The notes under the pieces were generated by a model. That model saw only the letters and a program-made list of their open reading frames with translations. It was not told the origin of the DNA and ran no database searches. Below, in pieces: positions 42,465-51,522 of a stretch of DNA of 64,000 bases. The translations under genes were made by a program, and so were the position numbers. The DNA lies in the NCBI GenBank assembly GCA_034423575.1, contig DAOUIF010000030.1, forward strand, positions 46,052-110,051, given 5' to 3'. Numbering within the stretch: the stretch's first letter is position 1; every line of letters begins with the position of its first letter. The stretch comes from Bin87 sp034423575. Lineage in GTDB: Bacteria > Chloroflexota > Dehalococcoidia > Lucifugimonadales > UBA3495.

Positions 42465-44249
42465 CTACCGGATGCCGTCCGTGTGTGGCCAGACCTTGAT
42501 CGCCGCTTGGCAAAGACGTCGAGCTCGATCGGCAATAGCGTTTTCGTCCCATACGTCGGGAGCGTTGTCCAGCAGATCTCTGTTGATTGATAGGTTCTCG
42601 TGTTCGTGGAGCCCTTTACGCTTTTGCACCCACGGATCATCTGACAAGAAAGAATTAAGACCGGGCGTCACAAGGGTCAAGTTGCCGATTGAATGGATTA
42701 CCCGGTCGCGGCTGACCTCAGCCATACCGGGTTCTTCAACATCATCGGGCAAAGTCCAATGCCGGCGCCAATTTTGCGGCATGATGTGTTCAATTGTCAG
42801 GTCATTGCGCACATCGCGACTTCCGGACCAGCCGCTTCTTAGCGACATTTCAATGCCTTCCAATATCAGGCGCAATCGTCCTTGCGTTAGCGACCAATAC
42901 AGCGGGGCTGTCAGGAACGCTTCTTCGAGAGTCTGATCGTCAGGCCAAACGTTAGCGTAAGCTTGCTGAGACGCCAGGTGGCAGACGACTGAATCACCGG
43001 CCTCCGCGGTACCGTTGTGTTCCAGCTCACGAAGCAAGCCGATAAAAAGCTGACCGTAGTTGCGAGTGGACAAACCTCGTGCCATCCTTCGGACCAAATA
43101 GCTTTCCAAAGCAAGCAACGCTTTCGACAGCTGTGATTGCGGTACATCGGACGAGAACAACCACAGCAAAATGGGGGTCAGAACGCCGATTTGCATCACT
43201 TGATGTCGGCGCAGGAAAGTATCAAAATCCTGCTTGCGCCCACGTTCGAGGTCGCTGTAGATTGCTCCAATCTTGCTAATGTCAGCCGCGATGTCGCCTA
43301 CTGATCTATTGGATTGTTTCGCACCGTCCGCGTAGTTTTTGAACGCGTCAAACTCATCGTTTGCTCTGGTTGGAGCGAGACGCCGCATCGTCAACCAGTT
43401 GTTGAGAAAGACCTCGATGCGCGGGCGACGCTGTCGGCCTCTCCCGATTTCACGACGCCACCATTGGTCTGTGTCAAATCCCCAGAGCGCAGAGGCGTCA
43501 CGCTCGTCGCCGTCAGAGCGAGCTTCATACAAAATCCGGTTTTTTATCATCTCGGACTGCAAGAGCGCCGTCCCACGCGCGTTCAACGTCTCAAAAATGA
43601 TATGGGGATCGTCGGCGGTGCCCAAGTCGATAACGACCAATTCAAGGAGGTCAGAAACCGCGTACTCGAGGGCCTCCGCAGCTTTTGCTTGGGCCTCACC
43701 CGGCTCGTAATTCCGGTCTAGCCACAAATCCACTTGTGTCTTGAAAAAGTTGTGGGCTTGCACTATCCGAGATGCACGATGCTCGTCGCTGGATAATTCG
43801 TCATGCATCGCGTGGCGAAAGGCATCTTGATCGTTGATTGTAGGCCACACTTTGAAGGCCATATCAGAATCAGATCTTCGAAACACAACCGGATTTGAAA
43901 CTAGGAAAGACAGCCTTTCTGCCGGGCCGTTGTGTCCCCTCCGATTAAGAACCTCTTGAACAGCGTCCAGCAGCAACTGCAAGGTAGTCAGCCGTTGCTG
44001 GCCATCGACTACCATGTGAGTTTGAAACCCGCGGGCACCTTTCGGCACTTCTTGTAGGACGATAGCCCCCATGAAATGAGTCGCCTCGTCGCCATCCTCG
44101 AGGTAATGTTCAGCGGTATCGCGCACATCCTCCCACAGTGGTTCCCATTGCTCACCCTGATCCCAAACGTAAGGACGCTGGAACTCAGGAGTCTCGTATC
44201 GAACTATTTTGCCGAACAGTTCACTCGGTAACAGGCTATTGGCGTGCAT
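42465..44249 (-). CDS. DUF262/DUF1524 (GmrSD-type) protein
   Basis: The 594-residue product has the DUF262 motif VDGQQRLTT near 81-89 and the DUF1524 HNH-like motif IEHIMPQNW (486-494) with a following 'SIGNLTLV' loop. This is the single-chain form of GmrSD, a Type IV restriction-type nuclease that acts on modified DNA; related proteins occur in defence islands. The start is ATG 44249; the longer frame is cysteine-rich and unlikely. It is followed by a VapBC pair on the same strand. Confidence 0.88.
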   Translation of the reverse strand: MHANSLLPSELFGKIVRYETPEFQRPYVWDQGEQWEPLWEDVRDTAEHYLEDGDEATHFMGAIVLQEVPKGARGFQTHMVVDGQQRLTTLQLLLDAVQEVLNRRGHNGPAERLSFLVSNPVVFRRSDSDMAFKVWPTINDQDAFRHAMHDELSSDEHRASRIVQAHNFFKTQVDLWLDRNYEPGEAQAKAAEALEYAVSDLLELVVIDLGTADDPHIIFETLNARGTALLQSEMIKNRILYEARSDGDERDASALWGFDTDQWWRREIGRGRQRRPRIEVFLNNWLTMRRLAPTRANDEFDAFKNYADGAKQSNRSVGDIAADISKIGAIYSDLERGRKQDFDTFLRRHQVMQIGVLTPILLWLFSSDVPQSQLSKALLALESYLVRRMARGLSTRNYGQLFIGLLRELEHNGTAEAGDSVVCHLASQQAYANVWPDDQTLEEAFLTAPLYWSLTQGRLRLILEGIEMSLRSGWSGSRDVRNDLTIEHIMPQNWRRHWTLPDDVEEPGMAEVSRDRVIHSIGNLTLVTPGLNSFLSDDPWVQKRKGLHEHENLSINRDLLDNAPDVWDENAIADRARRLCQAAIKVWPHTDGIR

Positions 44250-44296
44250 TGGCTCTTCTCCCCGTTGGTGCCGGCGACATTGTAACACCCGATCTC

Positions 44297-44325
44297 TTGC
44301 CCCCACTCCCACCTGTCCCTATACT
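44297..44325 (+). promoter_or_regulatory. Promoter for the flavin monooxygenase at 44394
   Basis: TTGCCC (44297-44302) and TATACT (44320-44325) with a 17-base spacer, about 69 bases before the gene. The region is divergent with the DUF262 gene. Confidence 0.55.
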
Positions 44326-44393
44326 GCGGCCACCTACCCCCCAGACCCAGCGATCCGGCCTGATTCCGCCGGCCCACAGCGAGGAGGCTCCTG

Positions 44394-45560
44394 ATGCCCA
44401 AAGACCATGTGGAAGTTTTCTGGTTCTCCGAACAACCCTATGGCCACGTCACCGACGAGGAGGTGTCGCAGTACGAGTCGGGGCGGCTGGATTTCTCCAA
44501 CTCGCACTTCGACCCGGAGAAGGCCCACATCCTCTATAACCAGTACCACGAGCAGTACGCTTGGGCGGACGAAAACGGCTTTGACGGCATCATGTCCAAC
44601 GAGCACCATGCCTCTTACTGGTGCATGAAACCCGCGGTCAACATCGACGCCGCCGTCATTTCCAAAGTGACGCGCAACGCCAAGATCGCCATCCTGGGCA
44701 ACGTCATCGCCGTCAACGACCCCGTTCGCATGGCCGAGGAAATCGCCATGCTGGACTGCATCTCCGGTGGCCGCATCATCTCCGGTTTCGTGCGGGGCAC
44801 GGCCGTGGAAACCCTGCAGGGCGGCATTGCTCCTCCACAGAACCGCGACCGCTTCGAGGAAGCCCACGACCTGATCATCAAGTGCTGGACCGAGCCGGGT
44901 CCTTTCCGCTATGAAGGCGAGTACTACCACTACCGGAAGGTGAACCCCTGGGTGCTGCCCATGCAGAAGCCCCATCCGCCCATCTGGTTCCCCGGGTTCA
45001 GCAGTCCCGAGAGCGTCGTCTGGGCGGCGCGCCACGAGCACCCCTACATGAACCTGGGGTCGCTGCTCGAACACACTCACCGGCTGCGTGACGTTTACAT
45101 CGACACCGCGCGCGAGACCGGCTTCGAGCCCGGTCCGGAGCACTTCGGCTACCTGCTGCGCATATTCTGCGCCGATACCGACGAAAAGGCACAGGAGATC
45201 GGTCGCGAGTTCCTCTGGACCCAGGAGCACCGCAACCGCGGACCCCGCGAGCACAACGACCCGCCCGGATACCAGTCCCGCGAGGCGGTCAGCATCCAGC
45301 GCACGCTGCCGGGCGCCGGCGGATTCGGCCGGATGATGACCTACGAGGAATTGCAGGAGGCCAACAACATCATCGTGGGCAGCCCCGACACCGTGCGGGA
45401 AAAACTTTCCATGATCGTCGATCGCCTCAACCCCGGCTACCTGCACATCTACGGCAATGAGGGAGCCATGGACCACGAGGACGTGATGCGCTCCATCGAG
45501 CTGATCGGCCGCGAGGTTATTCCCGCCCTGCACGAGATACCCCTGGTGGACCACTACTAG
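44394..45560 (+). CDS. LLM-class flavin-dependent monooxygenase (copy 4)
   Basis: The 388-residue luciferase-like protein has 'WADENGFDGIMSNEHHASYWC', 'AEEIAMLDCISGGRIISGFVRG' and 'GSPDTVREKLSMIVDRLNPGYLHIYG'. It is longer than the F420-type members and resembles FMNH2-dependent monooxygenases. The start is ATG 44394. The gene is followed by a DUF3574 lipoprotein gene after 5 bases. Confidence 0.9.
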   Translation: MPKDHVEVFWFSEQPYGHVTDEEVSQYESGRLDFSNSHFDPEKAHILYNQYHEQYAWADENGFDGIMSNEHHASYWCMKPAVNIDAAVISKVTRNAKIAILGNVIAVNDPVRMAEEIAMLDCISGGRIISGFVRGTAVETLQGGIAPPQNRDRFEEAHDLIIKCWTEPGPFRYEGEYYHYRKVNPWVLPMQKPHPPIWFPGFSSPESVVWAARHEHPYMNLGSLLEHTHRLRDVYIDTARETGFEPGPEHFGYLLRIFCADTDEKAQEIGREFLWTQEHRNRGPREHNDPPGYQSREAVSIQRTLPGAGGFGRMMTYEELQEANNIIVGSPDTVREKLSMIVDRLNPGYLHIYGNEGAMDHEDVMRSIELIGREVIPALHEIPLVDHY

Positions 45561-45565
45561 CCCCG

Positions 45566-45997
45566 ATGCGGTTTCGGGCGACGCGCATCGCCGCCGCCGT
45601 GGCGTGCTTGCTCTTTGCAGCAGGTTGCGCGGCCGGCGGCGATGCAGTTTGTCAGGACGGTACGGATTCCTTCACGGAACTTAATGTGTACTTTGGACTT
45701 GAGAAGGGCAGCAGAGGGACAGTCAGCGAAGAGGAATGGCAGTCATTCCTGGCGGACACGGTAACTCCACGCTTTCCCGACGGCCTGACGGTGGTTGACG
45801 CCCGAGGCCAATGGTATGACACCGAGGCCGGACGCCTCTACCAGGAGTCCACCAAGCTCTTGAACGTGCTGGTCCCAGCCGACGCCGCGGACGCTGGGGT
45901 CGACGCCGTCCGCGACGTATCGGATGTCTACAAGCAGCGATTCGAGCAGCAGGCCGTCTTCTACACGTCGCAGCCGGCCTGCGCCGCAGTCTACTGA
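45566..45997 (+). CDS. DUF3574 lipoprotein
   Basis: The 143-residue product has a lipobox-type signal (Cys at 21 in AAGC). 'FTELNVYFGLEKGSRGTVSEEEWQSFLADTVTPRFPDGLTVVDARGQW' matches DUF3574, a small secreted family of unknown function. It probably belongs to the same operon as the flavin monooxygenase. Confidence 0.85.
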   Translation: MRFRATRIAAAVACLLFAAGCAAGGDAVCQDGTDSFTELNVYFGLEKGSRGTVSEEEWQSFLADTVTPRFPDGLTVVDARGQWYDTEAGRLYQESTKLLNVLVPADAADAGVDAVRDVSDVYKQRFEQQAVFYTSQPACAAVY

Positions 45998-46012
45998 TTG
46001 GATGGGGTGAGC

Positions 46013-46906
46013 ATGAGCGCCGCACTACCCGACAAGCAAGCATTCATCGGCGTCGGCACCATGGGCAGCCTCATGGCCGGCTGCCTGCTGGACGCCGGCG
46101 TCGATCTGGCGGTCTACGACATCAGGCGAGAGGCGGCGGAACCACTGCTGGATCGCGGCGCCCTCTGGTCGCACAGCGCCGAGCAAGCGGTGGCCGATTG
46201 CCAGATCGTCTGGACCTCGCTGCCCGGTCCAACCCAGGTGGAATCGGTGCTGCTGGGCAACGAGGCCGGCGTGCTGTCCGCCATGGCTGGCGGCGCGGTG
46301 CTGGTGGACACCACCACCAACGATCCCGATGTCGCCCGCCGCGTGTCCACCGCCTGCTCAGAACGCGGCCTGACCATGCTGGACGCGCCGGTGAGCGGCC
46401 GTCCGCCCACGATGACCATGATGATCGGCGGCGAGCGGACTGTGTTTGAGTCCGTCCGGAACACCTTGGACGTCGTGGCGGCCCAGGTGTTCTACGTCGG
46501 CCCGGCCGGCGCCGGCTGCGTCGCCAAGCTGGCCACGCAATATATGGGCTACACCAACCTCATCGCCGCTATCGAGGGCATGCTCATCGCCCGCATGGGC
46601 GGCGTGGATCCTGCAGTGCTAGCCGAGATCGTGCCGGTGAGCGCCGGCGCCAGCCACGCCTTTAACGCCATACCCAACAGCATCCTGGACCGCAGCTTCA
46701 CTGCCGGCGGCACTCTGGACATCGTGGCCAAGGACGTGGCCCTGGCCTGCGCGCTGGCGGAACGGCTGGAGGCCCCAGCCGGCACCGGCTCGGTTGCCGA
46801 TGCCTTGTACAAACAGGCCCAAGATGAGGGCTGGGGAGACGAAGGCTACCCGATAGTGGCACGGGTGCTGGAGGCGTTGGCCGGCGTCGCCTTGACCGCA
46901 GAGTAA
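46013..46906 (+). CDS. Beta-hydroxyacid dehydrogenase (HIBADH-like)
   Basis: The 297-residue product has an N-terminal Rossmann motif 'FIGVGTMGSLMAG', the 'DAPVSG' substrate loop and 'GCVAKLATQYMGY' with the catalytic Lys. It is a NAD(P)-dependent dehydrogenase for 3-hydroxyisobutyrate-like or tartronate semialdehyde-like substrates. The start at ATG 46013 is preceded by GGGGTGAG. It lies 63 bases upstream of the Rieske alpha gene. Confidence 0.9.
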   Translation: MSAALPDKQAFIGVGTMGSLMAGCLLDAGVDLAVYDIRREAAEPLLDRGALWSHSAEQAVADCQIVWTSLPGPTQVESVLLGNEAGVLSAMAGGAVLVDTTTNDPDVARRVSTACSERGLTMLDAPVSGRPPTMTMMIGGERTVFESVRNTLDVVAAQVFYVGPAGAGCVAKLATQYMGYTNLIAAIEGMLIARMGGVDPAVLAEIVPVSAGASHAFNAIPNSILDRSFTAGGTLDIVAKDVALACALAERLEAPAGTGSVADALYKQAQDEGWGDEGYPIVARVLEALAGVALTAE

Positions 46907-46969
46907 CGGGTACAAGCCCATTGGTCTGTGATACCATTCGAGCCGGCGAGCCGCGCCCGGAGGGACAAC

Positions 46970-48346
46970 ATGGCGATTACGTTCCAGCCCAGCAGTTACA
47001 GCGGTCTGGTCGACCAGGACAACGGCATGGTCAGCCGGGAGATTTTCGTAAATCCCGATATCTATGCCGAAGAGCAGGACCGGATCTTCACCCGCGCCTG
47101 GCTGTTCGTCGGCCACGAGAGCCAGGTCGCCAAGCCGGGAGATTTCTTCGTGTCGTCCATGGGCGAGGAGTCGGTGATCCTGTGCCGGGACCGGCAGGGC
47201 GAGATCCACGTGTTCCTCAACTCTTGCATGCACCGCGGCATGAAGGTGTGCCGTTACGACGAGGGCAACACCCCCATATTCACCTGCCCCTATCACGGCT
47301 GGAGCTTCGCCACCGACGGAGCACTGGTCGGCGTGCCCTTCTACAAGGACGCCTATCACGAGGAGTTGGACAAGTCCCAGTGGGGCCTGATCCGCGTGCC
47401 CAGGATGATCAACTACAAGGGAGGCATCTGGGCCACTTGGGATGCCAACGCACCCGACTTCCTCGAATACATCGGAGGCTTCCGCACCTACCTGGACATC
47501 CTCTTTGATGGGTGGGACGGCACCGAGGGTGGCACCGAGATTATCGGCGGCATCGAGAAATGGATGGTGCCGAGCAACTGGAAATTCCCCGCGGAGAACT
47601 TCATCGGTGACCGCTACCACAACATCAGTCACCGCTCCGTTGACCTCGTTGGCATAGGTCCGTCCGGGCAGGGTCGCCGCGACAACAGCGAGCGAGAGGG
47701 CGCCAAGTCGCTGGACGTATCTTTCCCGGAGCGGGGCCACGGCACTGTGATGTTCCTGCGACCTGAAGATGCGCAGCCCATGCCCTCCTACCAGAACGAT
47801 CCGGTAGTGTCCGAGTATTTCTACCAGTGCGAGATCGCGCGCAAGGAGCGGCAGGGCCAGCTGTGGCGCATCCTGGCCGGGCCGGGAACGATCTTCCCCA
47901 ACATGTCCTTCCTGCCGAGGCAGCCGCGCAGTATCGCGGTGTGGCATCCGCGCGGCCCGGACCAGACCGAGGTCTGGCGCTGGTTCCTGGTGGACGCCTC
48001 CGCGCCGCCGGAAGTCAAGGAGTTCCTGCGCCAGTACTACATTCGCTACTCCGGTCCCGCCGGCCTGACCGAGCAGGACGACATGGAGAACTGGAACTAC
48101 GCCCACGCCGCCAGCCGCGGCGCCATGGCCCGCCGGCACCACTACAACTACCAGATGGGCATGGGCTACGCCGTCACCGACTTCGAGGACGGCGGCCTCA
48201 AGCTGGACGGCACCGTGCTCGACACCACCAAGGCCCGGGCCGGCGAACAGAACCAGCGGGGCTTCTACAACCGGTGGCGCGAGTTCATGGCCGCCCGAGA
48301 CTGGGACGAACTGGCCACTTGGCGCAACAACGGTTCCGCCTGCTAG
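46970..48346 (+). CDS. Rieske aromatic-ring-hydroxylating dioxygenase, alpha subunit
   Basis: The 458-residue product has a Rieske [2Fe-2S] site: Cys86-x-His88 and Cys106-x2-His109. A mononuclear iron domain follows with 'NWKFPAENFIGDRYHNISHRS', which contains the candidate Asp/His ligands. Such enzymes insert O2 into aromatic or alicyclic substrates. GGAGGGACAAC precedes ATG 46970. The reductase and ferredoxin partners are not adjacent. Confidence 0.93.
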   Translation: MAITFQPSSYSGLVDQDNGMVSREIFVNPDIYAEEQDRIFTRAWLFVGHESQVAKPGDFFVSSMGEESVILCRDRQGEIHVFLNSCMHRGMKVCRYDEGNTPIFTCPYHGWSFATDGALVGVPFYKDAYHEELDKSQWGLIRVPRMINYKGGIWATWDANAPDFLEYIGGFRTYLDILFDGWDGTEGGTEIIGGIEKWMVPSNWKFPAENFIGDRYHNISHRSVDLVGIGPSGQGRRDNSEREGAKSLDVSFPERGHGTVMFLRPEDAQPMPSYQNDPVVSEYFYQCEIARKERQGQLWRILAGPGTIFPNMSFLPRQPRSIAVWHPRGPDQTEVWRWFLVDASAPPEVKEFLRQYYIRYSGPAGLTEQDDMENWNYAHAASRGAMARRHHYNYQMGMGYAVTDFEDGGLKLDGTVLDTTKARAGEQNQRGFYNRWREFMAARDWDELATWRNNGSAC

Positions 48347-48357
48347 GTGACATCGTG

Positions 48358-48900
48358 GTGGTTGCCAACGACCCGCTGGCGATGCTCCTGCTCAAGCAGG
48401 ACGTCGAGGCGTTCCTGTACCACGAGGCCAACCTGCTGGATGATCGCAGGTACGAGGAATGGCTGGACCTGCTCACGGATGACGTCCGCTACTGGGTGCC
48501 TATGCGCCGCAACGTCAAGTTCGGCGAGCTGGAGCGCGAGTTCACCCGCGAGGGCCAGGACATCAACTGGTTCGACGAGGGCAAGACGACGCTGACCCAG
48601 CGGGTCCGGCAGATCCTCACCGGCGTACACTGGGCCGAGGAGCCCCTGTCGCGCCTCTCTCACCTGGTAACCAATGTGGAGATCACCGAGGCGTCGCCCA
48701 GCGCTGCGGACGCCGAGGAGGTGTCCCTGCGCTGCCGGTTCATCATTTACCGCAACCGCGTCGCCACGGAAACCGACATTCTGGTGGGCCGCCGTGAAGA
48801 CAGGCTGCGCCGCGTCGATGGAGAGTGGCGCATCGCGCAGCGGCAGGTCTTCCTCGATCAGAACGTGCTCCTCGCCAAGAACCTGACGTTCTTCTTCTGA
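48358..48900 (+). CDS. Ring-hydroxylating dioxygenase, beta subunit
   Basis: The 180-residue product has the NTF2-like fold of dioxygenase small subunits: 'EANLLDDRRYEEWLDLLTDDVRYWVPMRR' and 'LSRLSHLVTNVEI'. GTG 48358 follows AGGTGA seven bases upstream; GTG 48355 is an alternative. It stabilises the alpha3beta3 hexamer. It is 11 bases downstream of the alpha subunit. Confidence 0.92.
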   Translation: MVANDPLAMLLLKQDVEAFLYHEANLLDDRRYEEWLDLLTDDVRYWVPMRRNVKFGELEREFTREGQDINWFDEGKTTLTQRVRQILTGVHWAEEPLSRLSHLVTNVEITEASPSAADAEEVSLRCRFIIYRNRVATETDILVGRREDRLRRVDGEWRIAQRQVFLDQNVLLAKNLTFFF

Positions 48901-48936
48901 TCCGGCGGCATCGCTCCGGTCTGCGAAGGTTACGCA

Positions 48937-49758
48937 ATGACACTTACGGCGCAAACCGGTGGCGCCGAACGAGCGCCCCTCGGAACTCCAGATTCCCATG
49001 CCATGGCGGTCGCGCGGGCGGTGTTTGACCAGGTGAAGCCGGTCCAGGCAATCCTGTTTGGCTCTCGAGCCCGTGGCGACTACCTGACCGACTCCGATAT
49101 CGACATCGCTGTCATCACCACTGATCCGGTGCCGGAAGATCGCCGCCTGGACATCGACGAGATCGCCGCACGGGCGGCCGTTGGCCTGCACCCCGATGCA
49201 CCCTTCACGGACGTGTCCTTCCTCACCGTCGCGGAACTCCTGGCGGGAAGGGTGAAGAAGAACACGCTGGCCAACTCCGTTGCCAAGGAAGGAAAGCTCA
49301 TAATGAACGGCTATGCTGCCGGCCGCGACACCGAGTTTGAGGAAGAAGCCGTCAATTGGGATGACGTTGCAGCCAGGGTGAAAAGTGCGCAAGAAGCGGT
49401 GGTGAGCCTGGAAATACTGGTTGGCAGCGGAAGGTCACCGGAAAGAATGCTGGGTTACGCCGCCCAGCAGGCATTGGAACACGCTTACAAGGCCCTTATC
49501 GCAGCCCACGGCGAGGTCTATCCCGCCGGCGGGCGCGATGGCCATAACCTGCGGATACTGATCAGTCGGATCCAAGAGGTGTTGGGCCAGGACTTCCAGG
49601 TCCCCGGGATGAACTGGCAAATCCTCACCGCTTACGCCGGATCCGGACGGTATGAAGATGACCAGCCGACATTGGGTGACCGGCAGCGGTTGCACACCGA
49701 AATATCCGCCGCGGTGGCCGATATAATTGGACACATCGCTCAACGCGGCCAACCGTAA
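48937..49758 (+). CDS. Fused MNT nucleotidyltransferase-HEPN protein
   Basis: The 273-residue single chain joins an MNT domain (GSRARGD 42-48, DSDIDI 52-57) to a HEPN domain (about 150-270, with 'AAQQALEHAYKALIAAHGEVYPA' and 'HNLRIL'). MNT and HEPN usually occur as separate toxin-antitoxin partners, in which MNT AMPylates the HEPN RNase. Here they are fused. Whether it acts as a self-contained regulated RNase is unknown. Confidence 0.85.
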   Translation: MTLTAQTGGAERAPLGTPDSHAMAVARAVFDQVKPVQAILFGSRARGDYLTDSDIDIAVITTDPVPEDRRLDIDEIAARAAVGLHPDAPFTDVSFLTVAELLAGRVKKNTLANSVAKEGKLIMNGYAAGRDTEFEEEAVNWDDVAARVKSAQEAVVSLEILVGSGRSPERMLGYAAQQALEHAYKALIAAHGEVYPAGGRDGHNLRILISRIQEVLGQDFQVPGMNWQILTAYAGSGRYEDDQPTLGDRQRLHTEISAAVADIIGHIAQRGQP

Positions 49759-49777
49759 CCTATCAGGACGCAGAGTC

Positions 49778-49981
49778 ATGGCAGACATAGTCAACCTGTT
49801 CGAAGTTGAGCCGGGCCAGAAGATCGGGCTCTACACTGGCGCAACTGCGGAGGTGGTCTCCAATCCGAAGGACGGCGTGTGGCTGTTCGTGCGCTACCTG
49901 ACCAGCCCCGACGACCCGGACCAGGTGGGCGAAGAGGATATGGTCTTCGCCCAGGACGTGCTCGAATTGCTGGCCGATTAG
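49778..49981 (+). CDS. Small beta-barrel-like protein (67 aa)
   Basis: The product is short and acidic, with 'PGQKIGLYTGATAEVVSNPKDGVWLFVRYLTS'. This suggests a small SH3-like beta barrel. It is 19 bases downstream of the MNT-HEPN gene and 5 bases upstream of the next small gene. I do not recognise it. Confidence 0.55.
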   Translation: MADIVNLFEVEPGQKIGLYTGATAEVVSNPKDGVWLFVRYLTSPDDPDQVGEEDMVFAQDVLELLAD

Positions 49982-49986
49982 CCGCC

Positions 49987-50205
49987 ATGACCAACGCAAA
50001 CGCAATCTTGCAAGTCCCCGAGGCGGAGGAAATTCTGGCCGCCCTCCGCGCCGGATACCGATCCATCGATGAAGGCTACGGGTTCTATCCGGGATTCGAC
50101 GGCTGGCTGGAATCGCTCGGTTACCGACGCCGCGAGGATATCGGTTGCACCTGCCCCGACCGCGGTTACAGAGGCCATTTGCCGGAGTGTCGCTGGGTGC
50201 GATAA
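49987..50205 (+). CDS. Small uncharacterised protein (72 aa)
   Basis: The product has a helical N-terminus ('EAEEILAALRAGYRSI'), and a C-terminus with 'CTCPDRGYRGHLPECRWVR', containing three Cys and one His that could bind a metal. It follows the 67-residue gene by 5 bases. I do not recognise it. Confidence 0.5.
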   Translation: MTNANAILQVPEAEEILAALRAGYRSIDEGYGFYPGFDGWLESLGYRRREDIGCTCPDRGYRGHLPECRWVR

Positions 50206-50289
50206 TGCTTGCGCGTGTCGTGTTACACGCAAACGCGGTTTTCAATGAACGCGCCGCTGGCGCGAAATTTATTTTTGGAGTGATGAGCG

Positions 50290-51099
50290 ATGTCCCAACA
50301 GATGGTTGACCTGATGGAAGCGGTGTGGCAGTCCATTGACGGGCTGTGCGGTGATCTGACTCAGGAGCAGTGGTCGTTGCCCACCGAGTGTCCCGGCTGG
50401 TCGGTGCAGGACCAGGTGTCGCACCTGGTGGGCAGCGAGTGTCGGCTGCTCGGTCGCCCGGTGCCTGAGCATGAGCCGGCGGACACCTCCCACGTGCGCA
50501 ACGAGGTGGGCCAGGGCAACGAGGTACTGGTGGACTATCGCCGGCGATTCAGCGGCGCGGACGTTCTGGCCGAGTTCCGCGAGATCACCGCCGAGCGGCT
50601 GGGTGTGCTGCGGGCCATGACCGAAGCCAACTTCGCCGCCGAAACTCCCAACCCATTGGGCAGCGGCCCCTACACCGACCTGCTGGCCATCCGCATCTAC
50701 GACGCCTGGGTCCACGAGCAGGACATACGGCGGACCTTGGGCATCCCCGGCCACCTCGTCGGGCCGGTAGCGCAGCACGCCTACGGCCGCACCGAGATGG
50801 CCATGCCCTTCGTGGTGGGACGCAAGGTCCGGCCCGACGACGGCACAACCGTGGTGTTCGAGGTTACCGGCGAAGTGGGCGGCGCTATCGCACTGAACAT
50901 GGACGGTGGCCGCGCCCACCGGATGGAGGCTGCGCCGGCGTCGCCCACGGTGAAGCTCACCATGGGCCTCGAGCCCTTCAACGCCCTGGGTACCGGTCGC
51001 TGGTCAGCCGAGCATGCCCTGTCCAACGGCTCCGTGGCAATCGAAGGCGACCACACGTTGGGCGAACGGATCGTCGGCGAAATGAACTTTATGATCTGA
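50290..51099 (+). CDS. DinB-like MDMPI-family protein
   Basis: The 269-residue product has the N-terminal MDMPI-type metal-binding helical bundle ('LVDLMEAVWQSI', 'CPGWSVQDQVSHLVGSE' with His). The C-terminal 'VAIEGDHTLGERIVGEMNF' is typical. The fold matches mycothiol-dependent maleylpyruvate isomerase, although mycothiol use here is not implied. It appears to stand alone. Confidence 0.85.
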   Translation: MSQQMVDLMEAVWQSIDGLCGDLTQEQWSLPTECPGWSVQDQVSHLVGSECRLLGRPVPEHEPADTSHVRNEVGQGNEVLVDYRRRFSGADVLAEFREITAERLGVLRAMTEANFAAETPNPLGSGPYTDLLAIRIYDAWVHEQDIRRTLGIPGHLVGPVAQHAYGRTEMAMPFVVGRKVRPDDGTTVVFEVTGEVGGAIALNMDGGRAHRMEAAPASPTVKLTMGLEPFNALGTGRWSAEHALSNGSVAIEGDHTLGERIVGEMNFMI

Positions 51100-51262
51100 A
51101 TCTGGAGGAAGCACTGGCAGCACGATCAGGAGTGTCCACTCATGCCCGCTAATAGTTTTGCAGAATATGCATCCGCGGCTACATCAATGTCGCCGAGGAT
51201 TAAGGTGGCATGCTGGCATACCCCGATTATCAGCGCGGCGCATACAATGCCCCAAAGAGTGT

Positions 51263-51388
51263 TTAGTCGTCGTCGCCCGTGAAAAAGTCAAAGGCGTCTC
51301 GGATCATGTTTTGGATCAAGAGCATCGCACTCCCGATCACGGCAACGCCGGCTCCGATGATAACCCCTCCGAGAACTCCTGATCCCAT
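51263..51388 (-). CDS. Tiny membrane protein (41 aa)
   Basis: The product begins MGSGVLGGVIIGAGVAVIGSA, a Gly-rich hydrophobic helix, and ends in an acidic tail FFTGDDD. It overlaps the 3' end of the upstream tiny membrane ORF by 52 bases in another frame. No ribosome site is clear. It could be a toxin, a holin-like peptide or a chance ORF. Confidence 0.4.
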   Translation of the reverse strand: MGSGVLGGVIIGAGVAVIGSAMLLIQNMIRDAFDFFTGDDD

Positions 51389-51522
51389 TTGCCGACGTTG
51401 TTTTGTAGAATGTAGAGCATGGCATATCCCGCCACGATCCATCCTGCGATCGGCGCGGCTATTCGTTTGATGAGAAATCGCAAACTTGATTTGTTCTTCG
51501 GCTCTTGCTTTCTCCTAGCCAT
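51337..51522 (-). CDS. Small membrane protein (61 aa)
   Basis: The product has a basic N-terminus (MARRKQEPKNKSSLRFLIKR) followed by one hydrophobic segment (about 22-40) and a polar tail. ATG 51522 has AGGA upstream; an ATG 15 bases earlier is also possible. It overlaps the 41-residue ORF out of frame. Family unknown. Confidence 0.45.
   Translation of the reverse strand: MARRKQEPKNKSSLRFLIKRIAAPIAGWIVAGYAMLYILQNNVGKWDQEFSEGLSSEPALP

Noticed and set aside
46619..48142. 507-residue minus-strand frame
   Set aside because: It is antisense to the Rieske alpha subunit and the dehydrogenase, which have clear motifs and ribosome sites.
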